Shown piece by piece: positions 44,083 through 55,700 of a stretch of DNA of 64,000 nt. This stretch comes from Roseiarcus sp036488815. Lineage in GTDB: Bacteria > Pseudomonadota > Alphaproteobacteria > Rhizobiales > Beijerinckiaceae. The position numbers and the translations under genes were made by a program. The first letter of the stretch is position 1. The number at the start of each line of letters is the position of its first letter. The stretch covers positions 38,065 to 102,064 of the forward strand of contig DASXGX010000137.1 of NCBI GenBank assembly GCA_036488815.1, read 5' to 3'. The notes below the pieces were generated by a model, which had not been told where the DNA came from, did no database searches, and saw nothing but the letters and a program-made list of their open reading frames with translations.

Positions 44083-46422
44083 ATGAACGACGCCGACGAA
44101 CGCGCCGAAATGCGCCTGCGCGACGCCGGAGGGGTCTTCGCCGTCGACTATCAGCGCCCATCGGGCGCCGATAGCCGCGAAGCGGAACTCGCCGCGGAAT
44201 TGGCGCAGGCGCACGACGAAATCAAACGTCTCGTGGCGATTCGACGTCGCAACGCCCGCCTCGGACTTGCCTCGCGCAAGCGCCGCAGCGAGCTTGCGCG
44301 CCGCCTGAAGACTGTCGAAGCGCGCGCCGAACTGGCGGTGCGTAAGAAATCTTTCGAGGTTGCGCTCGGTCTCATGCGCCGGACGGCGCAGCTGCGACGA
44401 AAGCATGGCCGTCTTGCCAAGCTGTGGGCGCGTCTGCGCGCCCGCTTCAAGCCCGACAAGGCGAATATCGCGATGATCAAGAACTCCCTGTTCTTCGACA
44501 AGGAGTGGTACGCTTCCACATACCCCGAACTCGGCGCCGAAAATATCAAGGCCGCGTGGCACTATTACGCGCTGGGCGCGCGCGAGGGCCGCGACCCTGG
44601 CCCATTCTTTTCGACGCGCAGCTATCTCGCCAACAACCCGTCGGTCGCCCAAGCGGGGATCAATCCGCTTTTGCACTATGAGAAGTCGGGCTGGCGCGAG
44701 GGGCCCGTCCCCTTCGGCGACGAGTTGACCGAACTCGACCGCGCCGCCGTCCGGCGGCATATCGCTGACCTCGCGTCTACGCCGCTGATCTCGGTGGTGA
44801 TGCCGGTCTACAATCCGCCGATTGCGTTCTTGCGGCAGGCGATCGAGTCGGTGATGGCGCAATCCTACGAGAATTGGGAGCTGTGCATCGCCAACGACGC
44901 CTCGCCCGATCCGGAGGTGGCGCGCACGCTCGACAAAATCGCCGCTGCGGACAAGCGGATCAAAGTCCTCCACCGCAAGAAGAACGGCAACATCTGCGCC
45001 GCCAGCAATTCGGCGCTAGAACTCGCGACCGGCGAGTTCGTCGCGCTGATGGATCACGACGACATTCTCCACGAGACCGCGCTTTACGAGATCGCCGTGG
45101 AGATCGACGCTCATCCCGACGTCGACGTGATCTATTCCGACGAAGACAAGATTTCCGAAAACGGGGTGCGACACAGTCCCTTCTTCAAACCGGACTTCAA
45201 TCCGGACCTGCTGCTCGGCCAAAACACGATCAACCACCTCGCGGTCTACCGACGCGCTCTGATGGCCCGCATCGGCGGATTTCGACCGGGTTTCGAAGGC
45301 AGCCAGGATCACGACCTGATCCTCAGGGCCTGGGCGGCCTCGTCGAGCCACCGCATCCGCCACATTCCGGCGGCGCTCTACCACTGGCGCCAAGGCACTC
45401 AGGCGCCGAGCTTCTCGGAATCGCGGCTCGAGCAATGCACCCGGGCGGCGCGCCAAGCGATCCAGGACTTTCTCGACCGCGAAGGCGAGGGCGCGATCGT
45501 CGTCGCCGCGCCGAAGGCGAGCCGGTACTCTCGCGTGATCCGCAAGATCCCCGAGCCGAAGCCGCTTGTCTCGGTGATCGTCCTGACGAAAGATAGAGCA
45601 GACCTGCTGTCGGTCTGCGCCGACGGCGTCCTCAACAGGACCGACTACCCAAACATCGAGCTCTTGATTGTCGATCACCAGAGCAAGGAACAGGCGACGC
45701 GCGACCTGTTTGGGACGCTCGAGCGGGACCCGCGGGTAACCATTTTGCCCTATGCTGGCGAGTTCAATTTCTCCGCGATGAACAACATGGCTGTGTCGGC
45801 GGCTAAGGGTACGATTTTAGCGCTGCTCAACAACGATATCGAGGTCATGGAGCCGGGTTGGCTCGGCGAGATGGTCTCGCACGCCGTTCGCCCCGAGGTC
45901 GGCGCGGTCGGCGCGAAGCTCTACTACGCCGACGGCCGCTTGCAGCACGCCGGCGTGGTCATCGGCGTTGGCGGCGTCGCGGGCCATTCCTTCCTTTTCG
46001 AGGGCCGGGAAGCGCTCGGCTATTTCGGCCAGGCGACCCTGACGCGCGCCGTGTCCGCCGTGACCGGCGCCTGCTTGGTCGTGCGCAAGTCGGTGTTTCT
46101 CGAAGCGCGTGGCTTGGACGCGGAGGCTTTTCCCATCGCCTTCAACGACATCGACTTTTGCCTCAAAGTGCAATCGAAGGGCTATCGAAACGTCTGGACG
46201 CCGTTCGCTGAACTCGTTCATCACGAGTCGCTTTCGCGCGGCTACGAGGACACGCCGGAGAAGAAGGCCCGCTTCGCGCGCGAATGCGCCAATTTCCGCG
46301 ACCGATGGGCGGCTGTGATCGAGAACGATCCGTATTACAATCCCAACTTGTCCCTCCGATCCTCGAAGTACGACGTAGCGGAGATCTCGCGCCGCTTGAA
46401 GCCTTGGTTCCGCTACCTGTGA
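44083..46422 (+). CDS. Two-domain family 2 glycosyltransferase
   Basis: A 779-residue protein. Residues ~35-125 are a charged, probably coiled-coil region. Residues ~135-210 hold two short repeats (FDKEWYASTYPEL...HYYALGAREGRDP and STRSYLANNP...HYEKSGWREG) seen in large glycan GTs. Two GT-A domains follow: SVVMPVYNPP (~237) with MDHDD, and SVIVLTKDRADLL (~500) with LNNDIEV. Both keep their metal-binding acidic motifs, so two linkages may be made by one chain. Likely a rhamnosyl- or related transferase by context. GGAGG precedes the ATG. Its stop overlaps the next GTG. Confidence 0.88.
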   Translation: MNDADERAEMRLRDAGGVFAVDYQRPSGADSREAELAAELAQAHDEIKRLVAIRRRNARLGLASRKRRSELARRLKTVEARAELAVRKKSFEVALGLMRRTAQLRRKHGRLAKLWARLRARFKPDKANIAMIKNSLFFDKEWYASTYPELGAENIKAAWHYYALGAREGRDPGPFFSTRSYLANNPSVAQAGINPLLHYEKSGWREGPVPFGDELTELDRAAVRRHIADLASTPLISVVMPVYNPPIAFLRQAIESVMAQSYENWELCIANDASPDPEVARTLDKIAAADKRIKVLHRKKNGNICAASNSALELATGEFVALMDHDDILHETALYEIAVEIDAHPDVDVIYSDEDKISENGVRHSPFFKPDFNPDLLLGQNTINHLAVYRRALMARIGGFRPGFEGSQDHDLILRAWAASSSHRIRHIPAALYHWRQGTQAPSFSESRLEQCTRAARQAIQDFLDREGEGAIVVAAPKASRYSRVIRKIPEPKPLVSVIVLTKDRADLLSVCADGVLNRTDYPNIELLIVDHQSKEQATRDLFGTLERDPRVTILPYAGEFNFSAMNNMAVSAAKGTILALLNNDIEVMEPGWLGEMVSHAVRPEVGAVGAKLYYADGRLQHAGVVIGVGGVAGHSFLFEGREALGYFGQATLTRAVSAVTGACLVVRKSVFLEARGLDAEAFPIAFNDIDFCLKVQSKGYRNVWTPFAELVHHESLSRGYEDTPEKKARFARECANFRDRWAAVIENDPYYNPNLSLRSSKYDVAEISRRLKPWFRYL

Positions 46423-47681
46423 GCGGCCGCCGTCAAAAACAGGGACGCCCGGAGCAAGGGGCAAGCCGCCTGCAGCGAGCGAGCGTGCTCGCTTTCTTCA
46501 ATTCCCTTTACGCATTCGCGATCGTTCCTGACGCCGACGAGGATGTCGTTCCGATCCTGACGATCGGGTGGCGCCAGGGCGGCGCCGAGACCGCCAGCCA
46601 TCTCCTCAATGTCGGCGGAACCGAGTTCATCCTCCTGCCGAAGTTGCGCGCCGCGCCGTTCCGTTTGTCTTCGTCGGGCGTGAAGACCGCCAAGTTGAGC
46701 TTGGCCGCCTCGCTGCGCGCGAGGCTGCGCGCTGGTTGGATCAAGAAGAAGAACGTCCTCGGCTATCCTGACTTCACAATCCAGATCGGCGGCGCCAAAC
46801 GCTTCCGGCGCGTGCTGATTTCCGCAACCAAATACCTGCAGAAGCTCGGCACCCCCCTCAATGGCGCGACGATCCGCCAGCGTCCCGAGTTGCTCCTCGG
46901 GTGGGGGCCTGGCGCGGTCCCGCTGCCGCCGTTTCGCGGCGAGCCGCGTCGGACCGAGGCCAAGGTCGCCGTCGTCCTGCACCTCTACTACGCCGATCTG
47001 TGGCCGGAAATTAGCACGGTGCTCCAGAGCCTGCCGCTGGCCTTCGATCTGATCGTCACCACCGTGCCTGGCCGGGAAGCGCTGATCGACGCCGTCCGCG
47101 CCGATTTTCCCTCGGCGGCGATTCGGGTCGTCGAGAACCGCGGACGTGACGTGCGGCCGTTTCTCCTCCTGCTCGAGGAGGGCGCGCTCGACGCCTACGA
47201 TTGCGTCTGCAAAATCCACGGCAAGAAGTCGCTGCACGGGCTGAAGCGCAATCCCTACGGCGAAATCTGGCGCCGCCGCCTCCTGTTCGACCTCCTCTGC
47301 GCCGAGGGGGCGATGGCCGCCGCGGTCGAGCGCTTCGAGCGCGAGCCTCGGCTTGGATTGCTTGGCCCCGAGGCCTTCCGCGTCGCCGGCGCCGAGATCG
47401 CCGACTTCTACTGGCGCAAGAATCGGGAACGCCTCGCCTGGCTGCTGGAACGGCTGGGAATCGACGCCGCGCGCATCGAGCCGGACTTCTTCGCCGGCAC
47501 GATGTTCTGGGTCCGCCCCAAAGCGCTTGGGCCGCTGCGCAAGCTCGTCCTCAGCCGGGATTTCGAGCCGGACCAAGGCAGGACGGACGGAGCGCTTGAA
47601 CACGCAGTCGAACGCGTCCTCGCGATCGCGGTCAAGACGGCCGATTACGGAATTCAAGAAATCAATGGCTTACGTATCTGA
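46419..47681 (+). CDS. RgpF-like rhamnan synthesis protein
   Basis: A 420-residue protein of the rhamnan synthesis F family (PF05045). The core has VAVVLHLYYADLWPEI, FDLIVTT, RVVENRGRDVRPFL, YDCVCKIHGKKSLH, GLLGPEAF and FFAGTMFWVRP. RgpF in streptococci takes part in making the rhamnose-glucose polysaccharide and is thought to be a glycosyltransferase. The start is inferred as GTG 46419, overlapping the TGA of the GT2 gene (GTGA); no nearby ATG gives the right frame. The first ~50 residues are basic and weakly conserved. Confidence 0.82.
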   Translation: MSGRRQKQGRPEQGASRLQRASVLAFFNSLYAFAIVPDADEDVVPILTIGWRQGGAETASHLLNVGGTEFILLPKLRAAPFRLSSSGVKTAKLSLAASLRARLRAGWIKKKNVLGYPDFTIQIGGAKRFRRVLISATKYLQKLGTPLNGATIRQRPELLLGWGPGAVPLPPFRGEPRRTEAKVAVVLHLYYADLWPEISTVLQSLPLAFDLIVTTVPGREALIDAVRADFPSAAIRVVENRGRDVRPFLLLLEEGALDAYDCVCKIHGKKSLHGLKRNPYGEIWRRRLLFDLLCAEGAMAAAVERFEREPRLGLLGPEAFRVAGAEIADFYWRKNRERLAWLLERLGIDAARIEPDFFAGTMFWVRPKALGPLRKLVLSRDFEPDQGRTDGALEHAVERVLAIAVKTADYGIQEINGLRI

Positions 47682-47864
47682 CTGGGGGCGCCTTTCCACC
47701 GTGGAGCGAACCGGACGGCGCCCCAGAATTGCCTCGGCTCCGGTTTTGCCGTATCGCAATCGCATGATCGCCGTGGCGGATGACCGGCCTATGCGCGTCT
47801 TCGACGTCGTTCGCGACGCAGGACGCCGACTATGTCCTGATCTCGAGCGACGGAACGCGCCCTG

Positions 47865-49679
<1,815 letters not shown>

Positions 49680-49724
49680 GCCCAGCGGCGGCGGCCGGGG
49701 GGCCAGAATCGCTGCCGGGCGCCG

Positions 49725-49753
49725 TTGACATCGCGCCCCGGGCGGGCAAGAAA
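49725..49753 (+). promoter_or_regulatory. Candidate promoter of the last glycosyltransferase gene
   Basis: TTGACA (49725-49730), 17 bases, AAGAAA (49748-49753), 134 bases upstream of the TTG start. The -35 is perfect, the -10 poor. Confidence 0.3.
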
Positions 49754-49886
49754 TTCGCGTGGGGCGCCAACACAATCGCGCGAGCCGACGGATAGGGCGC
49801 AGGAGCTGCCCGGGACGCGGAACGCCTGCGGGGCAAGATCGTGGGGTCTGCTCTTTCGGACGGACCAACCAGACTAGGAACTCCCT

Positions 49887-50648
49887 TTGCGGAATGGAGA
49901 CTCTCTTCCCCGCGTCACCTGCACGATCATCACTCTGAACGAAGTCGACCGAATCGAGCGTACGATCCGTTCGGTCGAGGGGATCGCGGACGAGGTTCTG
50001 GTGGTCGATTCGGGCTCGAGCGATGGAACGGTCGCGCTGGCTGAGCGCCTCGGGGCCAAGGTGATTCACAATCCCTGGCGAGGCTACGGACCTCAGAAGC
50101 GCTTCGCCGAGGATCAGGCGCAACACGACTGGATCCTCAATCTCGACGCCGACGAATGGCTTTCGGACGGCCTTCGAGCGGAGTTCAAGGCGCTGTTGTC
50201 GGCGAGCCCGCCGCCGCCGAGCCGGTCGTTTCGGATGCGGGTGCGGATCGTCTATCCGCGCCGCCAGACGCCGGCGCCGTTCGCCCATTTCCACACCTAT
50301 GTGCGCTTCTACAATCGGGGCGCGACGCGCTTCGCCGAGTCCTTGGCGCATGACGAGGTGCCGCCGACCGCCGATGTCGTCGACCTTCGCTGCGAAGTGC
50401 TGCACAAGAGCTATCGCGACTTCGCCCATATCGTCACCAAGACGATCGGCTACTACGAATTGCAGAAGAAGGAGCGCAAGGCGCGTCGCGTGCGCTTGCC
50501 GCTGCGCGCGTTCGTCGAGCTGCCGTTTCAGTTCTTCAAATACTACATCATCCGCCGCCACGTCTTCGGCGGCGCGGACGGATTCGCCTACGCCGCCGCC
50601 CTCGCAATCGGACGTTGGTGCCGCGTCTTCATCCTCAACGGATGGTGA
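49887..50648 (+). CDS. WaaE/KdtX-type family 2 glycosyltransferase
   Basis: A 253-residue GT-A enzyme: TCTIITLNEVDRIERTIRSV at the N-terminus, VLVVDSGSSDGT, and LNLDADEWLS with the metal-binding DxD. The C-terminal half has HKSYRDFAHIVTKTIGYYELQKK, as in LPS-core glucosyltransferases of the WaaE/KdtX group. It probably adds a hexose to the inner core of LPS, which would link this locus to LPS. The start is a TTG at 49887 with AGGAA 7 bases upstream; no ATG precedes the GT motif in frame. Confidence 0.85.
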   Translation: MRNGDSLPRVTCTIITLNEVDRIERTIRSVEGIADEVLVVDSGSSDGTVALAERLGAKVIHNPWRGYGPQKRFAEDQAQHDWILNLDADEWLSDGLRAEFKALLSASPPPPSRSFRMRVRIVYPRRQTPAPFAHFHTYVRFYNRGATRFAESLAHDEVPPTADVVDLRCEVLHKSYRDFAHIVTKTIGYYELQKKERKARRVRLPLRAFVELPFQFFKYYIIRRHVFGGADGFAYAAALAIGRWCRVFILNGW

Positions 50649-50652
50649 GATA

Positions 50653-50670
50653 GCGCGCCTGAGCGCGCTG
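50653..50670 (+). terminator. Short hairpin after the WaaE-like gene
   Basis: AGCGCGC-CTGA-GCGCGCT, a perfect 7-base stem, five bases past the stop. No T tract follows. Weak candidate. It is followed by GCGAAAAGTGGACCCCGGTTT, a motif that recurs widely in Rhizobiales intergenic DNA. Confidence 0.3.
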
Positions 50671-50780
50671 CGAAAAGTGGACCCCGGTTTCACGCCAAAA
50701 GCGCGCAGCTGAGCCGTGCCGCGCCGCACGGCCTAGCCTAGCGCCTTCTGCATTCTGGTGAACGCGCCGAGCAGCTCTTT

Positions 50781-50923
50781 TCGTCATGCCCGGCCTTGTG
50801 CCGGGCGCCCACGCCGGGCCGACGATTCTAGCGTCATAGGGTCTATGTGACGGCGCCGCGTGGATGGCCGGGACGAGCCCGGCCAGTGTGCGTCAATCCA
50901 TTTGCAAATGGCTCTGAGCGCTT
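50781..50923 (-). repeat. Repeat B, copy 3
   Basis: Full inverted copy of repeat B copy 1: GTCATGCCCGGCCTTGTGCCGGGC at the left, GCGTCATAGGGTCTATGTGACGGCGCCGCG in the middle, then GGCCGGGACGAGCCCGGCC and CAATCCATTTGCAAATGG. It lies in the gene-free stretch 50649-51049, which otherwise holds the promoter of the efflux operon at its right end. Confidence 0.85.
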
Positions 50924-50978
50924 TCCCGCCCCGTCCCCCTCGCCACGTTCCCTCAATCCCGCCCCGGGGCGCGCCGGC

Positions 50979-51007
50979 TTGACGTGACGCATATCGAGTG
51001 ATAAAAA
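50979..51007 (+). promoter_or_regulatory. Promoter of the tetR - RND efflux operon
   Basis: TTGACG (50979-50984), 17 bases, TAAAAA (51002-51007), 43 bases before the tetR-type ATG. Good match to the sigma-70 type. Confidence 0.6.
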
Positions 51008-51038
51008 TGACAAATCGTCAGTCGACAGAATTCACTCG
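50995..51038. promoter_or_regulatory. Inverted repeats over the efflux promoter, candidate TetR operator
   Basis: Two nested inverted repeats: CGAGTGA (50995-51001) with TCACTCG (51032-51038), and TGAC-aaatc-GTCA (51008-51020). Both overlap or directly follow the -10 box. Position fits autorepression by the TetR-type regulator. Confidence 0.5.
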
Positions 51039-51049
51039 TCAGGGGTTAC

Positions 51050-51679
51050 ATGAACGTCCCCGCCCGCCGCACCCGTGAGGAAACTCGCAGCGAGATCCTG
51101 GCCATCGCTTGGGATCTGTTTCGCGAACTCGGCTCACGCACCACGATCGCCGACATCGCGGACCGGCTCGGCATGTCGAGCGCCAACATCTATCGCTTCT
51201 TCCCCTCCAAGCAGGCGCTGGCGGAGGCGGTCTGCACCAACCAGCTCGGCGACCTGATCAAGGCGGCGCAAGCCGCAGCCGCCGGCCCCGGCTCCGCGTC
51301 CGAGCGCCTGCGCGCGATGCTGACGACGCTTCATCAACGCATGCGCGACCAGATGACCAATCAGTCGCGCGTGCACGAAATCGTCGACGTCGCGCTGCGG
51401 GAAAAATGGCCGTCGATCGAAACCTTTCACGCGGGCTGCGCCACGCTGGCGGCGGCCCTCGTCGCCGAAGGCCAGGCGAAGGGCGACTTCGGTCCGGGCG
51501 ATCCGGCGGTGCTCGGCATGCAGACTCTGCTCGCCTGCGCGTCGATTTATCACCCGACGCTGATCGCCCAGTGCCCTGAGGAGGAGATGCCGGTCCGCAC
51601 CGAGGAGATTATCGCCTTCGCGCTGCGCGCGCTCGCCAACCAGCATCCCCCTTCGGTCAACGAGGAGGCGCGGTCATGA
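51050..51679 (+). CDS. TetR/AcrR family regulator of the efflux operon
   Basis: A 209-residue regulator. Residues ~12-60 form the TetR helix-turn-helix (TREETRSEILAIAWDLFRELGSRTTIADIADRLGMSSANIYRFFPSKQALAEAV in outline). A ligand-binding helical domain follows. It is the first gene of the operon, with a 4-base overlap to the RND adaptor, so it most likely represses its own operon and is released by a pump substrate. Ligand unknown. Confidence 0.92.
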   Translation: MNVPARRTREETRSEILAIAWDLFRELGSRTTIADIADRLGMSSANIYRFFPSKQALAEAVCTNQLGDLIKAAQAAAAGPGSASERLRAMLTTLHQRMRDQMTNQSRVHEIVDVALREKWPSIETFHAGCATLAAALVAEGQAKGDFGPGDPAVLGMQTLLACASIYHPTLIAQCPEEEMPVRTEEIIAFALRALANQHPPSVNEEARS

Positions 51680-52755
51680 AATCGCTTCCCTTGCTCGCCG
51701 CGCTCCTCGCGCTCAGTCTCGCCGGCTGCGACGCACCCAAGCAGGTGAGCAAGGACGCTCCGGCGCGCCCTGTCCTCGTCACGCAAATCCACTATGCCCC
51801 GCGCGAGCGCGCCGAGGCGCTGCCGGGCGTCGTCAAGGCGCGCATCGAAAGCGATCTCGGCTTTCGCGTCGCCGGCAAGATCGCGCAGCGCCTCGTTGAC
51901 GCCGGCGCCGAGGTCAAGCGCGGCGATCCGCTCGCGCGCCTCGACGAGACGGACTTCCGCCTCCAGCTCGAACAGGCGGAAGCCGAGCGCCGCTCGGCGC
52001 AGGCCGCGCTCGATCAGGCCGCGGCCGAAGAGCGCCGCATGGAGACGCTGACGCATCAGGGTTGGGCCGCCAATTCCGACTTCGACCGCATCCACGCCGC
52101 CGCCGATCAGGCGCGCAACGCCGTCATGCGCGCGGACCGGGCGGTCACGCTGGCGCGCAACGCGCTCGACTATACGACCCTGACAGCCGACGCCGACGGC
52201 GTCGTCAGCTTGGTTTCGGCCGAACCCGGCCAGGTCGTCGCCGCCGGCGCGCCGGTCATTCGCCTTGCCCAAACGGGGGAGCGCGAGGCGGCCGTCTCCG
52301 TGCCGGAGACGCTCCTCGAGCGCGTGCGCAATCATCCGGCGCGGGTCGAGTTCTGGGCCTTGCCGGGCGTCTCGGTCGCGGCGCGCCTGCGCGAGCTCTC
52401 GCCCGCCGCCGATCCGGCGACGCGCACCTACCCCGTGCGCTTCAGCCTCGTCGACGCGCCCGAGAGCGCGCGGCTCGGCATGAGCGTCACCGTCGTCTTG
52501 TCTGCGGACGCCGCTCCTCAGGCGCGCGTGCCGGTTGGCGCGGTGTTCGATCGCGGCAACGGCCCACGCGTCTTCGCCGTCGATCGCACGACCGGCGCCT
52601 TGAAGGAGACGCCAGTCAGTGTCGCTGGAACCGATGCCGAATCCGCTTTCGTGACCGGCGGGGTCGCCGAGGGGGCCGAGATCGTCGCCCTCGGCGTCCA
52701 TAAGCTCGATGCGAAAGAAAAGGTGCGTGTCGTCGAGACCCTTGCGGGGCTGTGA
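51676..52755 (+). CDS. RND efflux periplasmic adaptor lipoprotein
   Basis: A 359-residue membrane-fusion protein. The signal peptide ends in the lipobox LAGC (Cys18), so it is probably lipid-anchored. A lipoyl half (VKARIESDLGFRVAGKIAQRLVDAGAEVKRGDPLARLDETDF), an alpha-hairpin (LEQAEAERRSAQAALDQAAAEERR...), the second lipoyl half (VVSLVSAEPGQVVAAG) and a beta-barrel are in the usual order. It bridges the RND pump to an outer-membrane channel. No TolC-type gene is in the window. Confidence 0.93.
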   Translation: MKSLPLLAALLALSLAGCDAPKQVSKDAPARPVLVTQIHYAPRERAEALPGVVKARIESDLGFRVAGKIAQRLVDAGAEVKRGDPLARLDETDFRLQLEQAEAERRSAQAALDQAAAEERRMETLTHQGWAANSDFDRIHAAADQARNAVMRADRAVTLARNALDYTTLTADADGVVSLVSAEPGQVVAAGAPVIRLAQTGEREAAVSVPETLLERVRNHPARVEFWALPGVSVAARLRELSPAADPATRTYPVRFSLVDAPESARLGMSVTVVLSADAAPQARVPVGAVFDRGNGPRVFAVDRTTGALKETPVSVAGTDAESAFVTGGVAEGAEIVALGVHKLDAKEKVRVVETLAGL

Positions 52756-55700
52756 TGAGCAAGTTCAATCCGTCGCTTTGGGCGATCCGACATCCGCAGT
52801 TGATCGCGTTCCTGATCCTCGTCATCGGGCTCGGCGGCGCGCTCGCCTATCAGCGGCTCGGACGCGCCGAGGATCCGGCCTTCACGATCAAGAACGCCAT
52901 CGTCAGCGCGGTCTGGCCCGGCGCGACGACCGAGGAAATGCAGAATCAGGTCGCCGACCGCATCGAGAAGAAGCTGCAGGAGCTGCCCTGGGTCGACAAG
53001 ATCGACACCTATTCCAAGCCGAGCTTCACGGCGATCTCGTTCCAGTTTCGCGATTCGACGCCGCCGCGCGACGTGCCGATGCTGTTCCTCGAGCTGCGCA
53101 AGAAGATGAGCGATCTGAAGCCCGATCTGCCCGCCGACGTGGACGGGCCGACGGTCAACGACGAGCTCGGCGACATCGATTCGGTGCTCTATACGATCAC
53201 CGGCGACGGCGCCTCCTACGCGCAACTCAAGGTGGTCGCCGAGGCGCTTCGCAAACGCCTGCAGCGCGTGGCCGACGTCACCAAGGTCGATCTCTACGGC
53301 GAGCAGGCCGAGCGCATCTTCGTCGAGGCGAACACCGCCAAGCTCGCGACCCTCGGCGTTCCGCTGCAAGCGATGTTCGATTCGCTCGCCAAGCAGAACG
53401 CGCTGACCCCGGCGGGCGAATTCCAGACGGAGGCGCAGCGCGTGCCGCTGCGCGTCAGCGGCGCCCTGCAAGGCGTCGACGCGGTGGCCGAGACGCCGGT
53501 GTTCGCCAACGGCGAGACGTTCCGCCTCGGCGACATCGCCGACGTCTCGCACGGCTATGAGGATCCGCCGTCCTATCTCGTGCGCGCACAGGGGCGGCCA
53601 GCGCTCGAAATCGGCGTCGTCATGCAGAAAGGCGGCAACATTCTGGAACTCGGCAAGCGTCTCGACGCTGCGATCGCCGAGTTCGAGACCGAGTTGCCGC
53701 AAGGGATAACGATCGGGCGCATCGCCGACCAGCCGAAAGTCGTCGGCGCCGCGGTGTTCGAATTCACGCGCTCGTTCCTCGAAGCGCTGGCGATCGTGCT
53801 CGGCGTGAGTTTTCTCACCCTTGGCTGGCGCTCCGGCATCGTGGTCGCAACCTCGGTGCCGCTGGTGCTGGCGATCGTCTTCGTCGTCATGGCCTTCATC
53901 GGCCTCGATTTGCAACGCGTCACGCTCGGCGCGCTGATCATCGCGCTCGGGCTCCTGGTCGACGACGCGATCATCGCGGTCGAGATGATCGTCGTGAAGC
54001 TCGAGCAAGGGTGGGACCGCGAGCGCGCCGCCTCCTTCGCCTGGACCTCGACCGCCTTCCCGATGCTGACGGGCACACTGGTCACCGCCGCCGGCTTCCT
54101 GCCGATCGGCCTCGCCAATTCGACCGTCGGCGAATATACCGGCGGCATTTTCTGGGTCGTCGGCATCGCGCTCGTCGCCTCGTGGCTCGTCGCGGTGCTG
54201 TTCACGCCTTTCCTCGGCTACAAGCTGCTGCCCGCCACGCTGAATGCGCATTCGCGCGACGAGAACGCGATCTATTCGACCGCCTTCTACCGCGCCTTCC
54301 GTCGTGCGCTCGAATTCTGCGTCGCGCGGCCGCTCGTCATCGTTCTCGCCGCCGCGCTGGTGCTCGGCCTCGGGCTCACCCAGTTCAGCAGGGTCCAGCA
54401 GCAGTTCTTCCCGATCTCCGAACGGCCCGAGCTGTTCCTCGAAATGCGGCTCGCCGAGGGCAGCGCGATCCAGGCGACTGAGAAAGTCGCGAGCGAAGCC
54501 GAAGGCCTGCTCAAGGGCGACGCCGACATCGCTTCCTACACGACCTACATCGGCAAGAGTTCGCCGCGCTTCTGGCTCGGCTTGCAGCCGGTGCAGCCAA
54601 ACGAATCCTTCGCGCAGATCGTCATCGTCGCCAAAGGCATCGAAGCGCGCGAACGCGTGAAGGCGCGCATCGAGACGGCGGTCGCCAACGGCGCCTTGAA
54701 CGCCGCCCGAGTGCGCGTCGATCGTTTCAACTTCGGTCCGCCGGTCGGCTTCCCCGTGCAGTTCCGCGTCATTGGCCCGGACCCCGAGACCGTGCGCGCC
54801 ATTGCGGGCCGCGTTCGCGACGCAATGCGCGGCGATCCGCGCGTCGTCGATCCCCACCTCAACTGGGGCGAGAAGATGCCCTCGCTGCATCTCGAGGTCG
54901 ATCAGGCGCGCGCCCGTGCGCTCGGCCTGACGCCCCAGGACATCGCCCGTACGCTGCAAACCTTCGTCGGCGGCGCGACGGTGACGACGATCCGCGCCGG
55001 CGAGGAGCGCGTCGACGTCGTCGCGCGCGCGGCGCCGAGCGAACGCGCGGCGCTCGATCGGATCGAGGATGTCACCATTCTCTCGCGCAATGGCGCCGCG
55101 GTTCCCGTCGGCCAGGTGGCGCATGTCGTGCGCACGACCGAGGAGCCGATCATCTGGCGCAAGGACCGCGAACTCGTCATCACCGCGCTCGCCGACGTCG
55201 TCAACGGCGCGCAACCGCCGGACGTCTCGATGGCGCTGTGGAAGACGCTGGCGCCGATTCGCGACAGTCTCGCGCCCGGCTATCGCATCGAAATGGGCGG
55301 CGCGATCGAGGAAGCGCAAAAGGGCAACGCCTCCATCTTCGCGCTGTTCCCGATCATGCTGATCGTAATGCTCACGCTCCTGATGGTGCAGATGCAGAGC
55401 TTCTCACGGCTCGCGATCGTGTTCTTCACCGCGCCGCTCGGCATCGTCGGGGCCTCGATCGCGCTGAGCCTCGCGCATCGCCCGTTCGGCTTCGTCGCGC
55501 TGCTCGGGCTCATCGCCCTCGCCGGCATGGACATGCGCAACACCGTGATCCTCGTCGACCAGATCGAAACGGACGTGCGCGAGCGAGGCCTCTCCAGGCG
55601 CGAAGCGATCGTCTTCGCGACCATGCGGCGCGCGCGCCCCGTCGCGCTGACCGCCGCGGCGGCGATCCTCGCGATGATCCCGCTCTCGGAGAGCGCCTTC

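Noticed and set aside
47780..47864. Possible small coding remnant before the ABC exporter
   Set aside because: One frame reads a short plausible peptide (DADYVLISSDGTRP) but it has no start, no partner and no family.
52518..55319. A 933-codon minus-strand frame opposite the RND pump
   Set aside because: Antisense to a well-supported pump; composition (Arg, Asp, Ala, Gln) typical of a shadow frame.
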